From positions 1-53,810 of the forward strand of contig JAUNPS010000035.1 in the NCBI GenBank assembly GCA_030536575.1: 53,810 nucleotides of DNA. Reading direction: 5' to 3'. The stretch comes from Eubacteriales bacterium. Lineage in GTDB: Bacteria > Bacillota > Clostridia > Lachnospirales > Lachnospiraceae. A program made the position numbers and the translations under genes. Shown here one piece after another: positions 8,263-17,616 of the stretch (position 1 is the first letter of the stretch; each line of letters begins with the position of its first letter). The notes under the pieces are model-generated. The model made no database searches, was not told the origin of the DNA, and saw only the letters and a list, made by a program, of their open reading frames with translations.

Positions 8263-9540
8263 TTATGCCTTTTTATGCGAAGCCAGCCACTCCAGAATCG
8301 TAACCGGCTTTCCATCCACCTTCACCGGCTCTTTATCATAATCCAGCGTACACTCATTATTCAGCATCGGCACCCAAGTCCAGTGTCCAATATATTCGTA
8401 AGGCTCCCCATCCTCCTTCTTATAAAGCCCGGTCGAATCCGTCACCTTATCATAATAGGTAATATGAACATCCTTCGCCCCGGCGGCAATCAGCCGTTTA
8501 TAGGTGGCAAGCGCATACTTTTCCGGGTCAACCACCGGATCATTCGCAGAATGGACAAACCAGATCGGCAGCTCCGCCAGAACCGCAATATCCTCTTCAG
8601 AAATCACTTCATCATACAAGGCTTCGCAGACCGGAAAAGCGGCGGCATAGCGCGCCGGATTGCGCAGCAGCATCAGCATAGTCATAAACCCGCCGTTCGA
8701 GCACCCGCCCAGATAAATGCGTCCGGCATCAATGGAAGGATGCGCCTTCACAAAAGCATCAATCAAAGCTTCCAGGCTTTCCGTATATTTGGAAACGCCG
8801 GTGAGCGTGTACTCCCCGGAGCCATTATCCAGCCACATCGTCGGACTCTGGGGCGCGAGCAGATAAGCCTTTCCGCCGAAATAAGCCTGCATTTTGGGAG
8901 AAATCAGGTTTACGACTTTATTTCCAATGGCGGCAATCGCCGGTTCGTGGCCGCCTTCCCCAGCCCCGTGAAGCCAGATAATCAGCGGAATCTTCTCCTC
9001 CGCATCCTGCCGCGGCTCATAATAAACATAAGAAAGCGGCCCATCTGGATGGTCAAAGGTTTCCGTCTGAAGCCATTCGCCGTAGATTACGCGGTTCCCG
9101 CCGTCCCGGTCAAAAACCATGCCCTCGATAGCGGTTCCATCCTTTAAAAGAAGCGGTTTCGTCTGGGTGACGGTGTAGGCCACGTCCACGAAGACATTGA
9201 AATTCCCGTCAAAACGGATAATGGAGCCGATTCCTTGGCGCGGGTCACAGTACATCTCCAGGGTGATGCAGGAACCGTCCGCCTCCGGATTCCCTTCTTT
9301 ATCCGAAATGTAAAGATCCGTGACCTGACGGGCGCCTTTCATCGAATCATCCGGCTTCTCCCCCATAAAAGTAGGCCATACAAAATCTTCCCCCTGTTTG
9401 GAAGTGCGTTTTACGGTTACGGTAAACAGATCCGTATCCAGCGCCGCGCCGCCAAGGGGACGCCCGGCATCCAGGATCACTTTCGTGATATGGGGGCCGA
9501 AATCAAGAACTTCCGTAATCGTATAGTAGTAATTATTCAT
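8263..9540 (-). CDS. Alpha/beta-hydrolase esterase with N-terminal Ig-like domain
   Basis: A 425-aa protein with a beta-rich N-terminal part (about residues 1-150, resembling the Ig-like domain of some esterases). An alpha/beta-hydrolase of the prolyl-oligopeptidase/feruloyl-esterase type follows. IIWLHGAGEGG forms the oxyanion region. The nucleophile serine is in GGCSNGGFM (near residue 280), the acid is probably in HSANDPVVDP (near 327) and the histidine in YIGHWTW (near 386). No signal peptide is seen, so it may act inside the cell on imported esterified sugars. GAGGAGGGTTTTCC is a strong ribosome site. It lies divergent from a sugar-binding protein and probably belongs with that locus. 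The substrate is unknown. Confidence 0.8.
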   Translation of the reverse strand: MNNYYYTITEVLDFGPHITKVILDAGRPLGGAALDTDLFTVTVKRTSKQGEDFVWPTFMGEKPDDSMKGARQVTDLYISDKEGNPEADGSCITLEMYCDPRQGIGSIIRFDGNFNVFVDVAYTVTQTKPLLLKDGTAIEGMVFDRDGGNRVIYGEWLQTETFDHPDGPLSYVYYEPRQDAEEKIPLIIWLHGAGEGGHEPAIAAIGNKVVNLISPKMQAYFGGKAYLLAPQSPTMWLDNGSGEYTLTGVSKYTESLEALIDAFVKAHPSIDAGRIYLGGCSNGGFMTMLMLLRNPARYAAAFPVCEALYDEVISEEDIAVLAELPIWFVHSANDPVVDPEKYALATYKRLIAAGAKDVHITYYDKVTDSTGLYKKEDGEPYEYIGHWTWVPMLNNECTLDYDKEPVKVDGKPVTILEWLASHKKA

Positions 9541-9701
9541 GGAAAACCCTCCTCAATCGTGTTTTTTCTATATTATACCTACAAAAGGCGAAGAAAAAAA
9601 GTACAATGGTGTTAAAAAGTTGCACAATAAAGAGGGGCGAAAATGTCAGATTTGTGTCATTTGGGGACAGGATTGTTCTTTTTTTGGTACAGAAAAATGC
9701 C

Positions 9702-9707
9702 TATAAT
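9702..9707 (+). promoter_or_regulatory. Probable -10 element of the sugar ABC operon
   Basis: A perfect TATAAT lies 43 bp before the solute-binding protein start. The region 17 bp upstream is a T-run with no consensus -35. That fits a promoter needing an activator such as the YesN-type regulator encoded downstream, which is inference only. Confidence 0.5.
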
Positions 9708-9749
9708 AGCACTATCAACAAAAACACGGAACGTTAAGGAGGAACAAAC

Positions 9750-11234
9750 ATGAAGAAAAAAGTTTTGGCAATGCTGCTGACCACTGCATTGGCAACATCC
9801 CTCGGAGCAGGTGCAATCACCGCTTCCGCAGACGAAGACGTAAAGAAAGTGATCCTTTCCTTCTACACCTGGACAGGCGCACCCACCGATACCGAGATGG
9901 TACAGGAAGCCATGAACGAAATCACCAGAGAAAAACTGGGCATCGAAGTCGAACTTCAGATTTCAGATTTCGCTTCTTATCAGCAGAACATGACGCTGGC
10001 CCTCTCCGCCGGAGAGCAGATCGACATCATGGCGAATTTAAGCTCCACCTACGCGAACTTCGCGCAGCAGGGCTACCTGATGGATCTGAACGAGGATGAC
10101 TTGTTAAGCACCTACGGCCAGGGCATTATCGAAGCGCTCGGCCAGGAAAACATCGACGCCTGCGAAATCGGCGGCGTGCTCTACGGCCTTCCGAATAACC
10201 GTGACTGGGCACAGGGCCGTGGCTGCGCAGCCATTGCCAGACAGTATCTGGAAGGCATCGGCTACGAAATAGACGACAGCGTGGAAATCATGCGGATTAC
10301 GCTGGACGAGTTAAACGAGATTTATGAGCAGCTCCATGAAGCTTATCCGGACAAAGAAGTCTACCGTCCGACGACCACATCCATGAACCAGTTCTCGAAT
10401 GTGGACGCCCTTGGCGGAAATGTGTTCGGCGTCCTGCTGAACAACGGCGAGAGCCTGACCGTAGAAAACCTGTTTACCAGCGATTTCTATAAAGAATACT
10501 GCGCAAGAATGTATGAATACAACCAGAAAGGCTACATCAGCCAGGATGCGGCGACCGATACGACGGCCGTAGGCGAACTGGTGAAAGCCGGAAGCGTAAT
10601 GACTTATACCACCGGCGGAAAGCCTGGCATCAAAGTACAGGAAACCGGCCTGAGCGGACAGGATATGGTGATTTTCCAGACCATGGACAACTACATTTCT
10701 TCCACCTCCCTGGCAGGCTTCCCGTGGGCGATCCCGATCAATACCGAGGATGCGGAAGTTGCAATGACTTACTTAAATGAACTGTACACGAATGCGGATC
10801 TGATGAACCTGCTGGCATGGGGCATCGAAGGCGTTCATTATGTGGTCAACGAAGACGGCCTTGCCACCTTCCCGGAAGGCGTAGACGCCACCAACTCCGG
10901 CTACTACCACTCCATGGGATGGGAACTCCCGAACCAGTTCCTGACCTACGTGTGGGAAGGCAATAACCCGGATCTGTGGGAGGAAATGAAAGAGTTCAAT
11001 AACTCTGCAGTCGTATCCTCTGCAAGCGGCTTTACCTTCAACAGCGAGAACGTCCTGAACCAGATCACCGCCGTACAGAACATCTACAATGAATACCAGG
11101 CAAGCATCGAGCTGGGCTTCGTGGATCCGGAAACCGCCATCCCGGAAATGAATGACAAGATGATGGCAGCCGGCCTCCAGGATATCATCGACGAGAAACA
11201 GGCACAGCTTGACGAGTGGGCAGCAACCAAATAA
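9750..11234 (+). CDS. Extracellular sugar-binding protein of ABC transporter
   Basis: A 494-aa family-1 solute-binding protein that captures an oligosaccharide or glycoside for import. It has a signal peptide (MKKKVLAMLLTTALATSLGA, ending near ITASA-DE) but no cysteine, so the usual lipobox of Gram-positive binding proteins is missing. It may be anchored by an uncleaved signal or released. The mature part shows acidic surface and many aromatic residues, e.g. FYTWTGAPTDTEMVQEAMNE. AAGGAGGAACAAAC precedes the ATG. Two permease genes follow after an attenuator-like hairpin. No ATPase gene is nearby, so a shared MsmK-type ATPase is expected. Confidence 0.88.
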   Translation: MKKKVLAMLLTTALATSLGAGAITASADEDVKKVILSFYTWTGAPTDTEMVQEAMNEITREKLGIEVELQISDFASYQQNMTLALSAGEQIDIMANLSSTYANFAQQGYLMDLNEDDLLSTYGQGIIEALGQENIDACEIGGVLYGLPNNRDWAQGRGCAAIARQYLEGIGYEIDDSVEIMRITLDELNEIYEQLHEAYPDKEVYRPTTTSMNQFSNVDALGGNVFGVLLNNGESLTVENLFTSDFYKEYCARMYEYNQKGYISQDAATDTTAVGELVKAGSVMTYTTGGKPGIKVQETGLSGQDMVIFQTMDNYISSTSLAGFPWAIPINTEDAEVAMTYLNELYTNADLMNLLAWGIEGVHYVVNEDGLATFPEGVDATNSGYYHSMGWELPNQFLTYVWEGNNPDLWEEMKEFNNSAVVSSASGFTFNSENVLNQITAVQNIYNEYQASIELGFVDPETAIPEMNDKMMAAGLQDIIDEKQAQLDEWAATK

Positions 11235-11244
11235 GACTTCAACC

Positions 11245-11273
11245 GGGCGCCGCACAGGCGGCGTCCTCTTTTT
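11245..11273 (+). terminator. Attenuator-like hairpin between binding protein and permeases
   Basis: GGGCGCCGC at 11245-11253 pairs with GCGGCGTCC at 11258-11266 (one G-U pair), followed by TC and a T5 run. It lies 10 bp after the binding-protein stop. Partial termination here would give more binding protein than permease, the usual stoichiometry. Confidence 0.7.
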
Positions 11274-11305
11274 AACTTTTTTTCAGTATTGAGAGGTGGA
11301 GAATT

Positions 11306-12238
11306 GTGGGAAAAACGAAAAAAAGGCACATGACCTGGAAAAAATTCAGACGCTACATACCGATTTACATCCTGATGCTTCCGGGCCTGATCTATCTGTT
11401 TATCAACAATTACATGCCGCTGCCGGGCCTGTCCGTGGCTTTCAAACAGTATAACGCGAAATTGGGCATTTACGGCAGCAAATGGGTAGGATTTAAGAAT
11501 TTCGAATATCTGTTTACCACCAACGACGCGTTCGTGATCACCAGAAATACCATCTGCTACAACCTGGCTTTCATCGTGGTCAACACCGTGATGGCGATTC
11601 TGGTTGCGATTATTTTAAGCGAACTGACCGGAAAAATTAAGAAATTCTACCAGAGCGCCATTCTTCTGCCGAACCTGATTTCTTCGGTTATCATCGGTTA
11701 TCTGGTTTTCGCCTTCTTCAGTGTGGAAAATGGTTTTGTGAACAATAAGATCCTCCCGATTTTCGGGATCGACCCGATCAGCTGGTACACGGAACCCAAA
11801 TACTGGCCCTTCATCCTGGTATTCGTCAGCGCGTGGAAGAGCGTGGGGTATAACTGCATCATTTACCTGTCAACCCTGATGGGCTTTGACCGCTCCTATT
11901 ACGAATCCGCCCAGATCGACGGCGCAACGAAGCTTCAGCAGATCCGCTACATCACCCTGCCCCTTCTTCGGCCCACGATCATCATGCTGACCCTGATGGC
12001 AGTCGGACGTATTTTCTACTCTGATTTCGGATTATTCTATCAGGTGCCGATGAACCAGGGCGCGCTGTACTCCACAACGCAGACCATTGATACCTACGTA
12101 TACCGCGGCTTACTGCAGCTTGGAAATATCTCCATGTCCGCCGCAGCCGGCGTTTACCAGTCCATCGTCGGATTTATCCTGGTGCTGGGGGCGAACCTGC
12201 TTGTGCGTAAGATTGATAAAGACAGCGCATTGTTCTAG
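11306..12238 (+). CDS. Sugar ABC transporter permease (LplB-type)
   Basis: A 310-aa membrane protein with six predicted segments, of the LplB/CUT1 permease group. The EAA loop that docks the ATPase is visible as ESAQIDGATKLQQIRYITLP. The start is GTG at 11306, supported by GAGGTGGAGAATT just upstream. Its early MLPGLIYLFINNYMPLPGLSVAF is typical of permeases paired with YtcP. It forms the import channel with the permease encoded 12 bp downstream. Neither gene is accompanied by an ATPase gene. Confidence 0.9.
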   Translation: MGKTKKRHMTWKKFRRYIPIYILMLPGLIYLFINNYMPLPGLSVAFKQYNAKLGIYGSKWVGFKNFEYLFTTNDAFVITRNTICYNLAFIVVNTVMAILVAIILSELTGKIKKFYQSAILLPNLISSVIIGYLVFAFFSVENGFVNNKILPIFGIDPISWYTEPKYWPFILVFVSAWKSVGYNCIIYLSTLMGFDRSYYESAQIDGATKLQQIRYITLPLLRPTIIMLTLMAVGRIFYSDFGLFYQVPMNQGALYSTTQTIDTYVYRGLLQLGNISMSAAAGVYQSIVGFILVLGANLLVRKIDKDSALF

Positions 12239-12250
12239 GAGGTGACAGGA

Positions 12251-13150
12251 ATGCTGACAAGAGAAGATAAAATTTTCAATGTAATCGGACACATTTTTAT
12301 GATCCTGCTGACCGCGATGGCGCTGATCCCCATTATTCTGATGGCGATCTCCTCCCTGACGGACAATGCGTCGCTGATCGCGAACGGCTATTCCTTCTGG
12401 CCGGAAAAATGGAGCACCTATGCTTACGAATGGATTTTTAATTCCAGCAGTTCCATGGTATTTCGGGCTTATGGGGTTTCCATTGTACTGACGCTGGTCG
12501 GTACGATGTGCGGTCTTGCGATGACGACCTGTCTGGCCTATGGTCTTTCCAAGAAAGATCTGCCCGGCCGCAGCGTGTTTAACTTCCTGGTATTCTTTAC
12601 CATGCTGTTTAACGGCGGCCTGGTGCCGACCTACATCAACTACACGAGCGTGTTCCATATCAAAGATACCTTTGCAGCGCTGGTGATTCCGTCCCTGCTG
12701 ATGAACGCGTTCAATGTTATGCTGATGAAGAGTTATTTTGTGACAGGCGTTCCGGATGAAATTCTGGAAGCCGCCCATATGGATGGGGCCAATGAATTTG
12801 TTACTCTGGTAAAGATTGCGCTTCCGCTGTCCAAACCCATCATTGCGACGGTAGCCATGTTCATCGGAATCGCCTACTGGAATGACTGGAACAACGGTTA
12901 CATCTACCTGGTAAAACGGACCGACCTGTACAGTATCCAGAACCTGCTGAACCGCCTGATGCAGAACATTCAGGCATTGACCCAGAACGCGGCTGCGGTT
13001 TCGAACGCAGGTGAAGGCCTTGCGCAGATCCCGTCCGCCACTGTCCGGATGGCCATGGCGGTAATCGGTGTCCTGCCGATCGTCATCGTGTACCCGTTCA
13101 TTCAGAAGAACTTTGTAAAAGGCATTACCCTTGGCGGCGTAAAAGGCTGA
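12251..13150 (+). CDS. Sugar ABC transporter permease (YtcP/LplC-type)
   Basis: A 299-aa permease with six predicted membrane segments and the EAA loop LEAAHMDGANEFVTLVKIAL. The start at 12251 is chosen because TAGGAGGTGACAGG gives an ideal ribosome site; the in-frame GTG at 12242 overlaps that site. It partners with the preceding permease. Its stop lies 10 bp from the end of the convergent response-regulator gene, with no clear terminator between them, so read-through antisense RNA is possible. Confidence 0.9.
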   Translation: MLTREDKIFNVIGHIFMILLTAMALIPIILMAISSLTDNASLIANGYSFWPEKWSTYAYEWIFNSSSSMVFRAYGVSIVLTLVGTMCGLAMTTCLAYGLSKKDLPGRSVFNFLVFFTMLFNGGLVPTYINYTSVFHIKDTFAALVIPSLLMNAFNVMLMKSYFVTGVPDEILEAAHMDGANEFVTLVKIALPLSKPIIATVAMFIGIAYWNDWNNGYIYLVKRTDLYSIQNLLNRLMQNIQALTQNAAAVSNAGEGLAQIPSATVRMAMAVIGVLPIVIVYPFIQKNFVKGITLGGVKG

Positions 13151-13160
13151 ACAAAACAGC

Positions 13161-14228
13161 TTAGCAACCACCTCGAAATTCTCTGGGCGTCATCCCTGTG
13201 GATTTCTTGAACTGCCTGGTAAAATAGGAAATGTTCTGGAATCCGCAGGAGATGGCGATATCCCGAATATTCAAATCCTTTTTGGAGAGCAGGCGTTTGG
13301 CCTCTTCGATCCGCTCTCCGATAATATAGTTGGTCAGGGAAACTCCCGTCTGGCGTTTGAAGCAGTGGGAGAGGTAATCCGGACTTAAGTAGACCTTGGC
13401 AGCCAGCGTGTCACGGTCTAATTTTTCTTCCAGATGGCTGTGGATGTAGGCCTTGACGGCGGCGATGGCATTGTCCGTGTTGGCTGCGGCCTGCTTGCAG
13501 TTCTGGTAAAGGGCCAGGATGCCGGGAAGCCACTGGCGCAGGGAATTTAAGGAAGCGCAGGTGCGCTCCATGGATTCCAGCCCCGACTGCTCGGAAAAGA
13601 GGGCCAGGGCGTCCAGATCCCCGTCCGCCTTGAAACGGTCGCTGAGCATGGTCAGAATTCCCTGGTAAAAGGAAATGCGTCCCTTTTCGGTGGAAGACTG
13701 GGAGCGGGCGGGCTGCATCAGGTAATCCTTTGCCGCCGCTTCGAGCTGGTCGAATTTTTCCTGTTCCAGAAGTTCCATGCAGTATTGGAGCAGCAGGTTC
13801 AGTTCATTTTCTTTCAGGCGGCTGACCTGTAAGTCGTCGGAGCGGGCTTTCTGCTGCTGGCGGAATTGGGCCAGAGCTTTTTCCAGGGAGGCGAGAAGCT
13901 GCTCGTCCTCCACGGGTTTTAACAGGTAGTCGATGCTGGAGAGCTTCATGGCCTGGGAAATGTATTCGAATTTCGCGTAGGCGGTCAGGAAAATACAGAT
14001 GGTGGACAGGTTTCGCTCACGGATATGGTTTAAAAGCTCCAGGCCGCTGCCGCCGGGCATTTCCACGTCGCAGATCATGATGGAAATCTCTTCGTTTTTA
14101 AAGACTTCCAGAGCCTGTTTCAGGTTATAGGCGCAGAAAATCCGCTCGAATACCGGGCAGAGCTTTTCCACTTTCATCCGGACACTTTCCACATTGTAAT
14201 ATTCATCGTCGACAATTAAAAGATTCAT
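13161..14228 (-). CDS. Response regulator, YesN/AraC type
   Basis: A 355-aa response regulator. Receiver domain at residues 1-120 with acidic pocket D7-D8 and phospho-acceptor D54 in MICDVEMPGGSG. A linker of about 120 residues follows, then a C-terminal AraC double helix-turn-helix (LAAKVYLSPDYLSHCFKRQT and INIRDIAISCGFQNISYF-like pattern). It overlaps the kinase gene upstream by 4 bp. It probably activates the divergent or adjacent sugar transport and hydrolase genes when its kinase senses the sugar; this rests on the common YesM/YesN-ABC arrangement. Confidence 0.9.
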   Translation of the reverse strand: MNLLIVDDEYYNVESVRMKVEKLCPVFERIFCAYNLKQALEVFKNEEISIMICDVEMPGGSGLELLNHIRERNLSTICIFLTAYAKFEYISQAMKLSSIDYLLKPVEDEQLLASLEKALAQFRQQQKARSDDLQVSRLKENELNLLLQYCMELLEQEKFDQLEAAAKDYLMQPARSQSSTEKGRISFYQGILTMLSDRFKADGDLDALALFSEQSGLESMERTCASLNSLRQWLPGILALYQNCKQAAANTDNAIAAVKAYIHSHLEEKLDRDTLAAKVYLSPDYLSHCFKRQTGVSLTNYIIGERIEEAKRLLSKKDLNIRDIAISCGFQNISYFTRQFKKSTGMTPREFRGGC

Positions 14229-15943
14229 GAGGTGCCTCCTTTTGGATTTCCGTTATAAGGGAGATAGGGGAGCGTCATCGTAATCTGGGCTCCCGCGCCA
14301 GGGCGGTTCGTAAAGGAAAAGGCGGAGTCTTTGTAGACGTAGCGCGCCCGCAGGACAACGTTTACGATGCCGATATGGTAGTCTTCCGTATCCACGTAGG
14401 TGTCCAGATCCTGAAGTTTTTCCAGAAATTTCGGGCTGAAGCCGTTTCCGGTATCCCACAGGCAAAAGGTAAGCAGACCGGCATGTTCCGTGATCTCCAC
14501 ATGGATTTCCAGGAGTTCGCCCATGGAGACTTCATATTTGATGGTATTTTCCACAAAGGTCAGGAGCAGCAGCGGGATCGCGGTAGCGTTCAGCAGCTCG
14601 TCCGGGCAGCTCAGGAACAGGGAGATGCAGCCAGGATAGCGGATGCCGGAAAGCTCGATGTAGTTTTTCAGGAGCGCGATTTCCTCCGAGAGGGCCACGG
14701 TCTGGCCGGAGGAAAGGGTGTAGCGCAGATGGCTGCTGAGGTTTTTCAGCATTTTCCGGGCAAGATCCGGGTGGTTCGTCTCCGTGAGCTGGTAGGCGGT
14801 GTTTAAACAGTTGATCATGAAATGAGGCGTGATCTGCTGTTTTAAAAACTGGGTTTCCAGCCGCTGATGGCGGAGCTTGCGCTCGTAGGCGTCGATCTTC
14901 AGGTCTTTGATCTCAGCCACCATGTCGTTAAAGGCCTGGGTCATATGGAGCAGTTCATCCGGCTGCTTCTGCAGGGGCACATAAGCGCTTAAATTTCCGC
15001 TGCGCAGTTCGGTGATGCCTTTCGTCAGGGCCGAGATCGGTTCCACGACCCGGCGGGTTAAGAACAGGTACATGGCAAGCCAGGCGAGCAGAATGGAGAT
15101 CAGTACGAGCAGAATGGCGTTGGCCATCGAATAGTAGTGATCGGTCAGGTCGGATTCCGGAACCAGGACTGTCAGGCAGAGGTCGGCTTCCTCCAGGGAA
15201 TGAAAGACGGAAAGCACCCTGGCCTCCTCCACCAGCTCGGAAGCGTAAGGCGATTTCTTTTCGGCGGGCGCGGTTACGAAAAGGGATTCCTGGCCGTCGC
15301 GCAGCAGCTCCCCTTCGTCGGTGGCGAAATAAAAGGCATTGTTCGACTGGGAAGAGCCGGAGACGGTATTTAACAGGCGTTCCATGCTGATCCAGGAACC
15401 TACGTAGGTATTCCGGATGTACAGGACATAGGAAAAGTAATAGCTGTCCCCGGCGGAGCATAAGAACCACTGGCCAAGCGGGACGTCTTCGGAGAGAATC
15501 CGGGAAACCAGCGTTTCTTTCAGAAGGTTGGCCTCGGAAGCGTTGACGTCATAGGACTGGATGAACTGGTTCTGGTTTGGCAGATAGCAGAAAAAGCAGT
15601 TGGCCGTGTAGGTGGAAAGGGCCGTGTCGAAATTGCCGTCCAGCCGGTAGAGGGCGCTGAACCATTCGGTATCGTGGATGGTGGAGGTGGACAGGGTATT
15701 TAAGAGTCCATTGCTGTCGATGGAGGAGGTGGCCAGCAGATAAGTCCGGGTTTGGGTCAGGCGCTCGTCCAGATGCTTCTGATAGAGCGTCAGGGTGTCC
15801 ATGGTGTTGGCATAGACATTTTTCCGGAGAAGGGAAAAGGCGGCATAGTTATTATAACTGATGACGGAGATCAGAAGCAGCAGAAAGGCCAGAAGAAAAA
15901 CGGTCATGTTGGTGCGGAGAGAATGAAAGGAAAATTTTTTCAT
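14225..15943 (-). CDS. Sensor histidine kinase, YesM type
   Basis: A 572-aa membrane kinase. A transmembrane segment at about residues 13-32 is followed by an extracellular sensor of about 240 residues, a second segment (AILLVLISILLAWLAMYLFL), a HAMP domain, and the His_kinase domain with QQITPHFMINCLNTAYQLT. The HATPase region shows ENTIKYEV and WDTGNGF. This LytS/YesM architecture senses carbohydrates or binding-protein complexes outside the cell. It is translated together with the response regulator (ATGA overlap). AGGAGCCGCGAC precedes the start. It is divergent from the GH140-like hydrolase. Confidence 0.9.
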   Translation of the reverse strand: MKKFSFHSLRTNMTVFLLAFLLLLISVISYNNYAAFSLLRKNVYANTMDTLTLYQKHLDERLTQTRTYLLATSSIDSNGLLNTLSTSTIHDTEWFSALYRLDGNFDTALSTYTANCFFCYLPNQNQFIQSYDVNASEANLLKETLVSRILSEDVPLGQWFLCSAGDSYYFSYVLYIRNTYVGSWISMERLLNTVSGSSQSNNAFYFATDEGELLRDGQESLFVTAPAEKKSPYASELVEEARVLSVFHSLEEADLCLTVLVPESDLTDHYYSMANAILLVLISILLAWLAMYLFLTRRVVEPISALTKGITELRSGNLSAYVPLQKQPDELLHMTQAFNDMVAEIKDLKIDAYERKLRHQRLETQFLKQQITPHFMINCLNTAYQLTETNHPDLARKMLKNLSSHLRYTLSSGQTVALSEEIALLKNYIELSGIRYPGCISLFLSCPDELLNATAIPLLLLTFVENTIKYEVSMGELLEIHVEITEHAGLLTFCLWDTGNGFSPKFLEKLQDLDTYVDTEDYHIGIVNVVLRARYVYKDSAFSFTNRPGAGAQITMTLPYLPYNGNPKGGTS

Positions 15944-16056
15944 GTCGCGGCTCCTTTTTACGTCAGGATTTTTATTAAGAGTAGTTTAAGGGATTTCAGG
16001 AAAAAAGTCAATATTTCAGCAATTTTTCTAAAAAAATGAAAAAGGAGGATGAAAAT

Positions 16057-17616
16057 ATGTTGAAATCTTATACGGAAGCCGGCCAAAAATACGGCGTTCT
16101 GGAACTTGTGCTGGAGGGCCCCAAAGAGGGGAACCCGTTCCGGGATCAGTGGGTGCGGGGCCGTTTTGTGAGCCGGTCGGAGACGAAAGAAGCGGAAGGC
16201 TTTTACGACGGGGACGGCTGCTACCGGGTGCGGTTCATGCCGTCTTTTGCGGAGGAATATACCTGCAAGGTAACGGCGAGCTGGGGTGAGGAGGCGGAAG
16301 CGGTGATTCCCGTGGGAGAAGCCGCGCCGGGAAATCACGGCCCGGTGCGTGTGGCGAATACCTTCCATTTTGCCTATGACGACGGGACGCCCTTCTATCC
16401 GGTGGGGACGACCTGCTATGTGTGGCATCTGCAGCCGGAGGAAGTGCGGGAGAAATCTTACGAGAGCTTTGCGAAAGGGCCGTTTAACAAGGTGCGGTTC
16501 TGCATTTTCCCGAAGCATTATATTTATAATTTGAAGGAACCGAAGCAGTATCCGTTTCAGATTCGGGAGGATTCGCCCTGGAAACCGGAGGATTATAACG
16601 CGGAATTTTTTGCAAAAGCGCCCCGGACAATGTTCGGCGGAATTGAGGCGTCGGTGGGCGACCCGGAAAAGGTGTGGGATTTTGAAGCGCCCAATCCGGC
16701 CTATTTCGCTGCCATCGAGGAGGATATCAAGCGGCTTGGCGAGCTGGGGATCGAGGCGGATCTGATCCTGTTCCATCCCTATGACCGCTGGGGCTTTTCG
16801 AAGATGGGCGTGGAACATGAGAATTTCTACTTGCGCTATCTGGTGAACCGCTTCGCGGCCTTCCACAATGTGTGGTGGGCGATGGCGAATGAATTTGACC
16901 TGTTCCGCTGGAAGACAGAACGGGAGTGGGAGTCGAATGCCGCGGTGGTGTGCAGGCAAGATCCTTACCGCCATCTGCGTTCCATCCATAACTGCATGAC
17001 CATGTATGACCATACCAGAGCGTGGATCACGCATTGCAGCCTGCAGCGGATCGACCTTTACCGGACGGCGGAAAATACGGAGATCTGGCGGACGCAGTAC
17101 GGGAAGCCCTGTGTGCTGGATGAGATTGCTTACGAGGGCGACCTGCCTTACGGATGGGGAAATATCAGCGGGGAAGAGATGACCAGACGGTTCTGGGAGG
17201 CGTATACGCGGGGCGGCTATGGCCAGCACGGCGAGACCTTCGAGCGGGAAGATGAGGTGATCTGGTGGTCGCACGGCGGGACGCTGCATGGGGACAGCCC
17301 GGCGCGGATCGCATTCCTGCGTCAGATTATGGAAGAGAACGGCGGATACATGGAGCCGCAGCCGGCAATGTTCGATGAAACCTGTGTGGCGAACCGCGGG
17401 CCGAACGCGAAGAAGGACTGTCTGCTGTATTATTACGGGGCGAACCGCCCGTGCCGCAGGAGCTTCCGGTATCCGGGCCAGACCTTTGAGGTGGAAGTGA
17501 TCGACACCTGGAATATGACCGTGGAAGCTGTGGGGCAATGCAGCGGGGAGTTTACGGTGACATTGCCAAGGCGGCCGTATATGGCGGTGCGGCTCACAAG
17601 GGTGAGCGGTTCATAA
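16057..17616 (+). CDS. GH140-like glycoside hydrolase (DUF5060/DUF4038/DUF5605 architecture)
   Basis: A 519-aa intracellular hydrolase without signal peptide. An N-terminal beta-domain (about 1-90; DUF5060-like) precedes a TIM barrel starting VGTTCYVWHL. Likely catalytic acids are in WWAMANEFDLF and PCVLDEIAYEG. The C-terminal 80 residues resemble the DUF5605 beta-domain. The closest characterised relatives I can name are GH140 apiosidases acting on rhamnogalacturonan-II side chains, but the specificity here is not proven. The start at 16057 follows AAAGGAGGATG; the ATG at 16036 would put the ribosome site inside the gene. It lies beside a YesMN pair and a sugar ABC transporter, so it probably cleaves the imported oligosaccharide. 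Its 3' end overlaps the convergent PHP gene by 6 bp. Confidence 0.8.
   Translation: MLKSYTEAGQKYGVLELVLEGPKEGNPFRDQWVRGRFVSRSETKEAEGFYDGDGCYRVRFMPSFAEEYTCKVTASWGEEAEAVIPVGEAAPGNHGPVRVANTFHFAYDDGTPFYPVGTTCYVWHLQPEEVREKSYESFAKGPFNKVRFCIFPKHYIYNLKEPKQYPFQIREDSPWKPEDYNAEFFAKAPRTMFGGIEASVGDPEKVWDFEAPNPAYFAAIEEDIKRLGELGIEADLILFHPYDRWGFSKMGVEHENFYLRYLVNRFAAFHNVWWAMANEFDLFRWKTEREWESNAAVVCRQDPYRHLRSIHNCMTMYDHTRAWITHCSLQRIDLYRTAENTEIWRTQYGKPCVLDEIAYEGDLPYGWGNISGEEMTRRFWEAYTRGGYGQHGETFEREDEVIWWSHGGTLHGDSPARIAFLRQIMEENGGYMEPQPAMFDETCVANRGPNAKKDCLLYYYGANRPCRRSFRYPGQTFEVEVIDTWNMTVEAVGQCSGEFTVTLPRRPYMAVRLTRVSGS

Noticed and set aside
8113-9147. 344-codon open frame on the plus strand
   Set aside because: Antisense to the esterase, starts within mnmA and runs through a terminator.
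15958-17538. 526-codon open frame on the minus strand
   Set aside because: Shadow of the GH140-like gene; His/Arg/Pro-rich composition, no ribosome site and no known domain.
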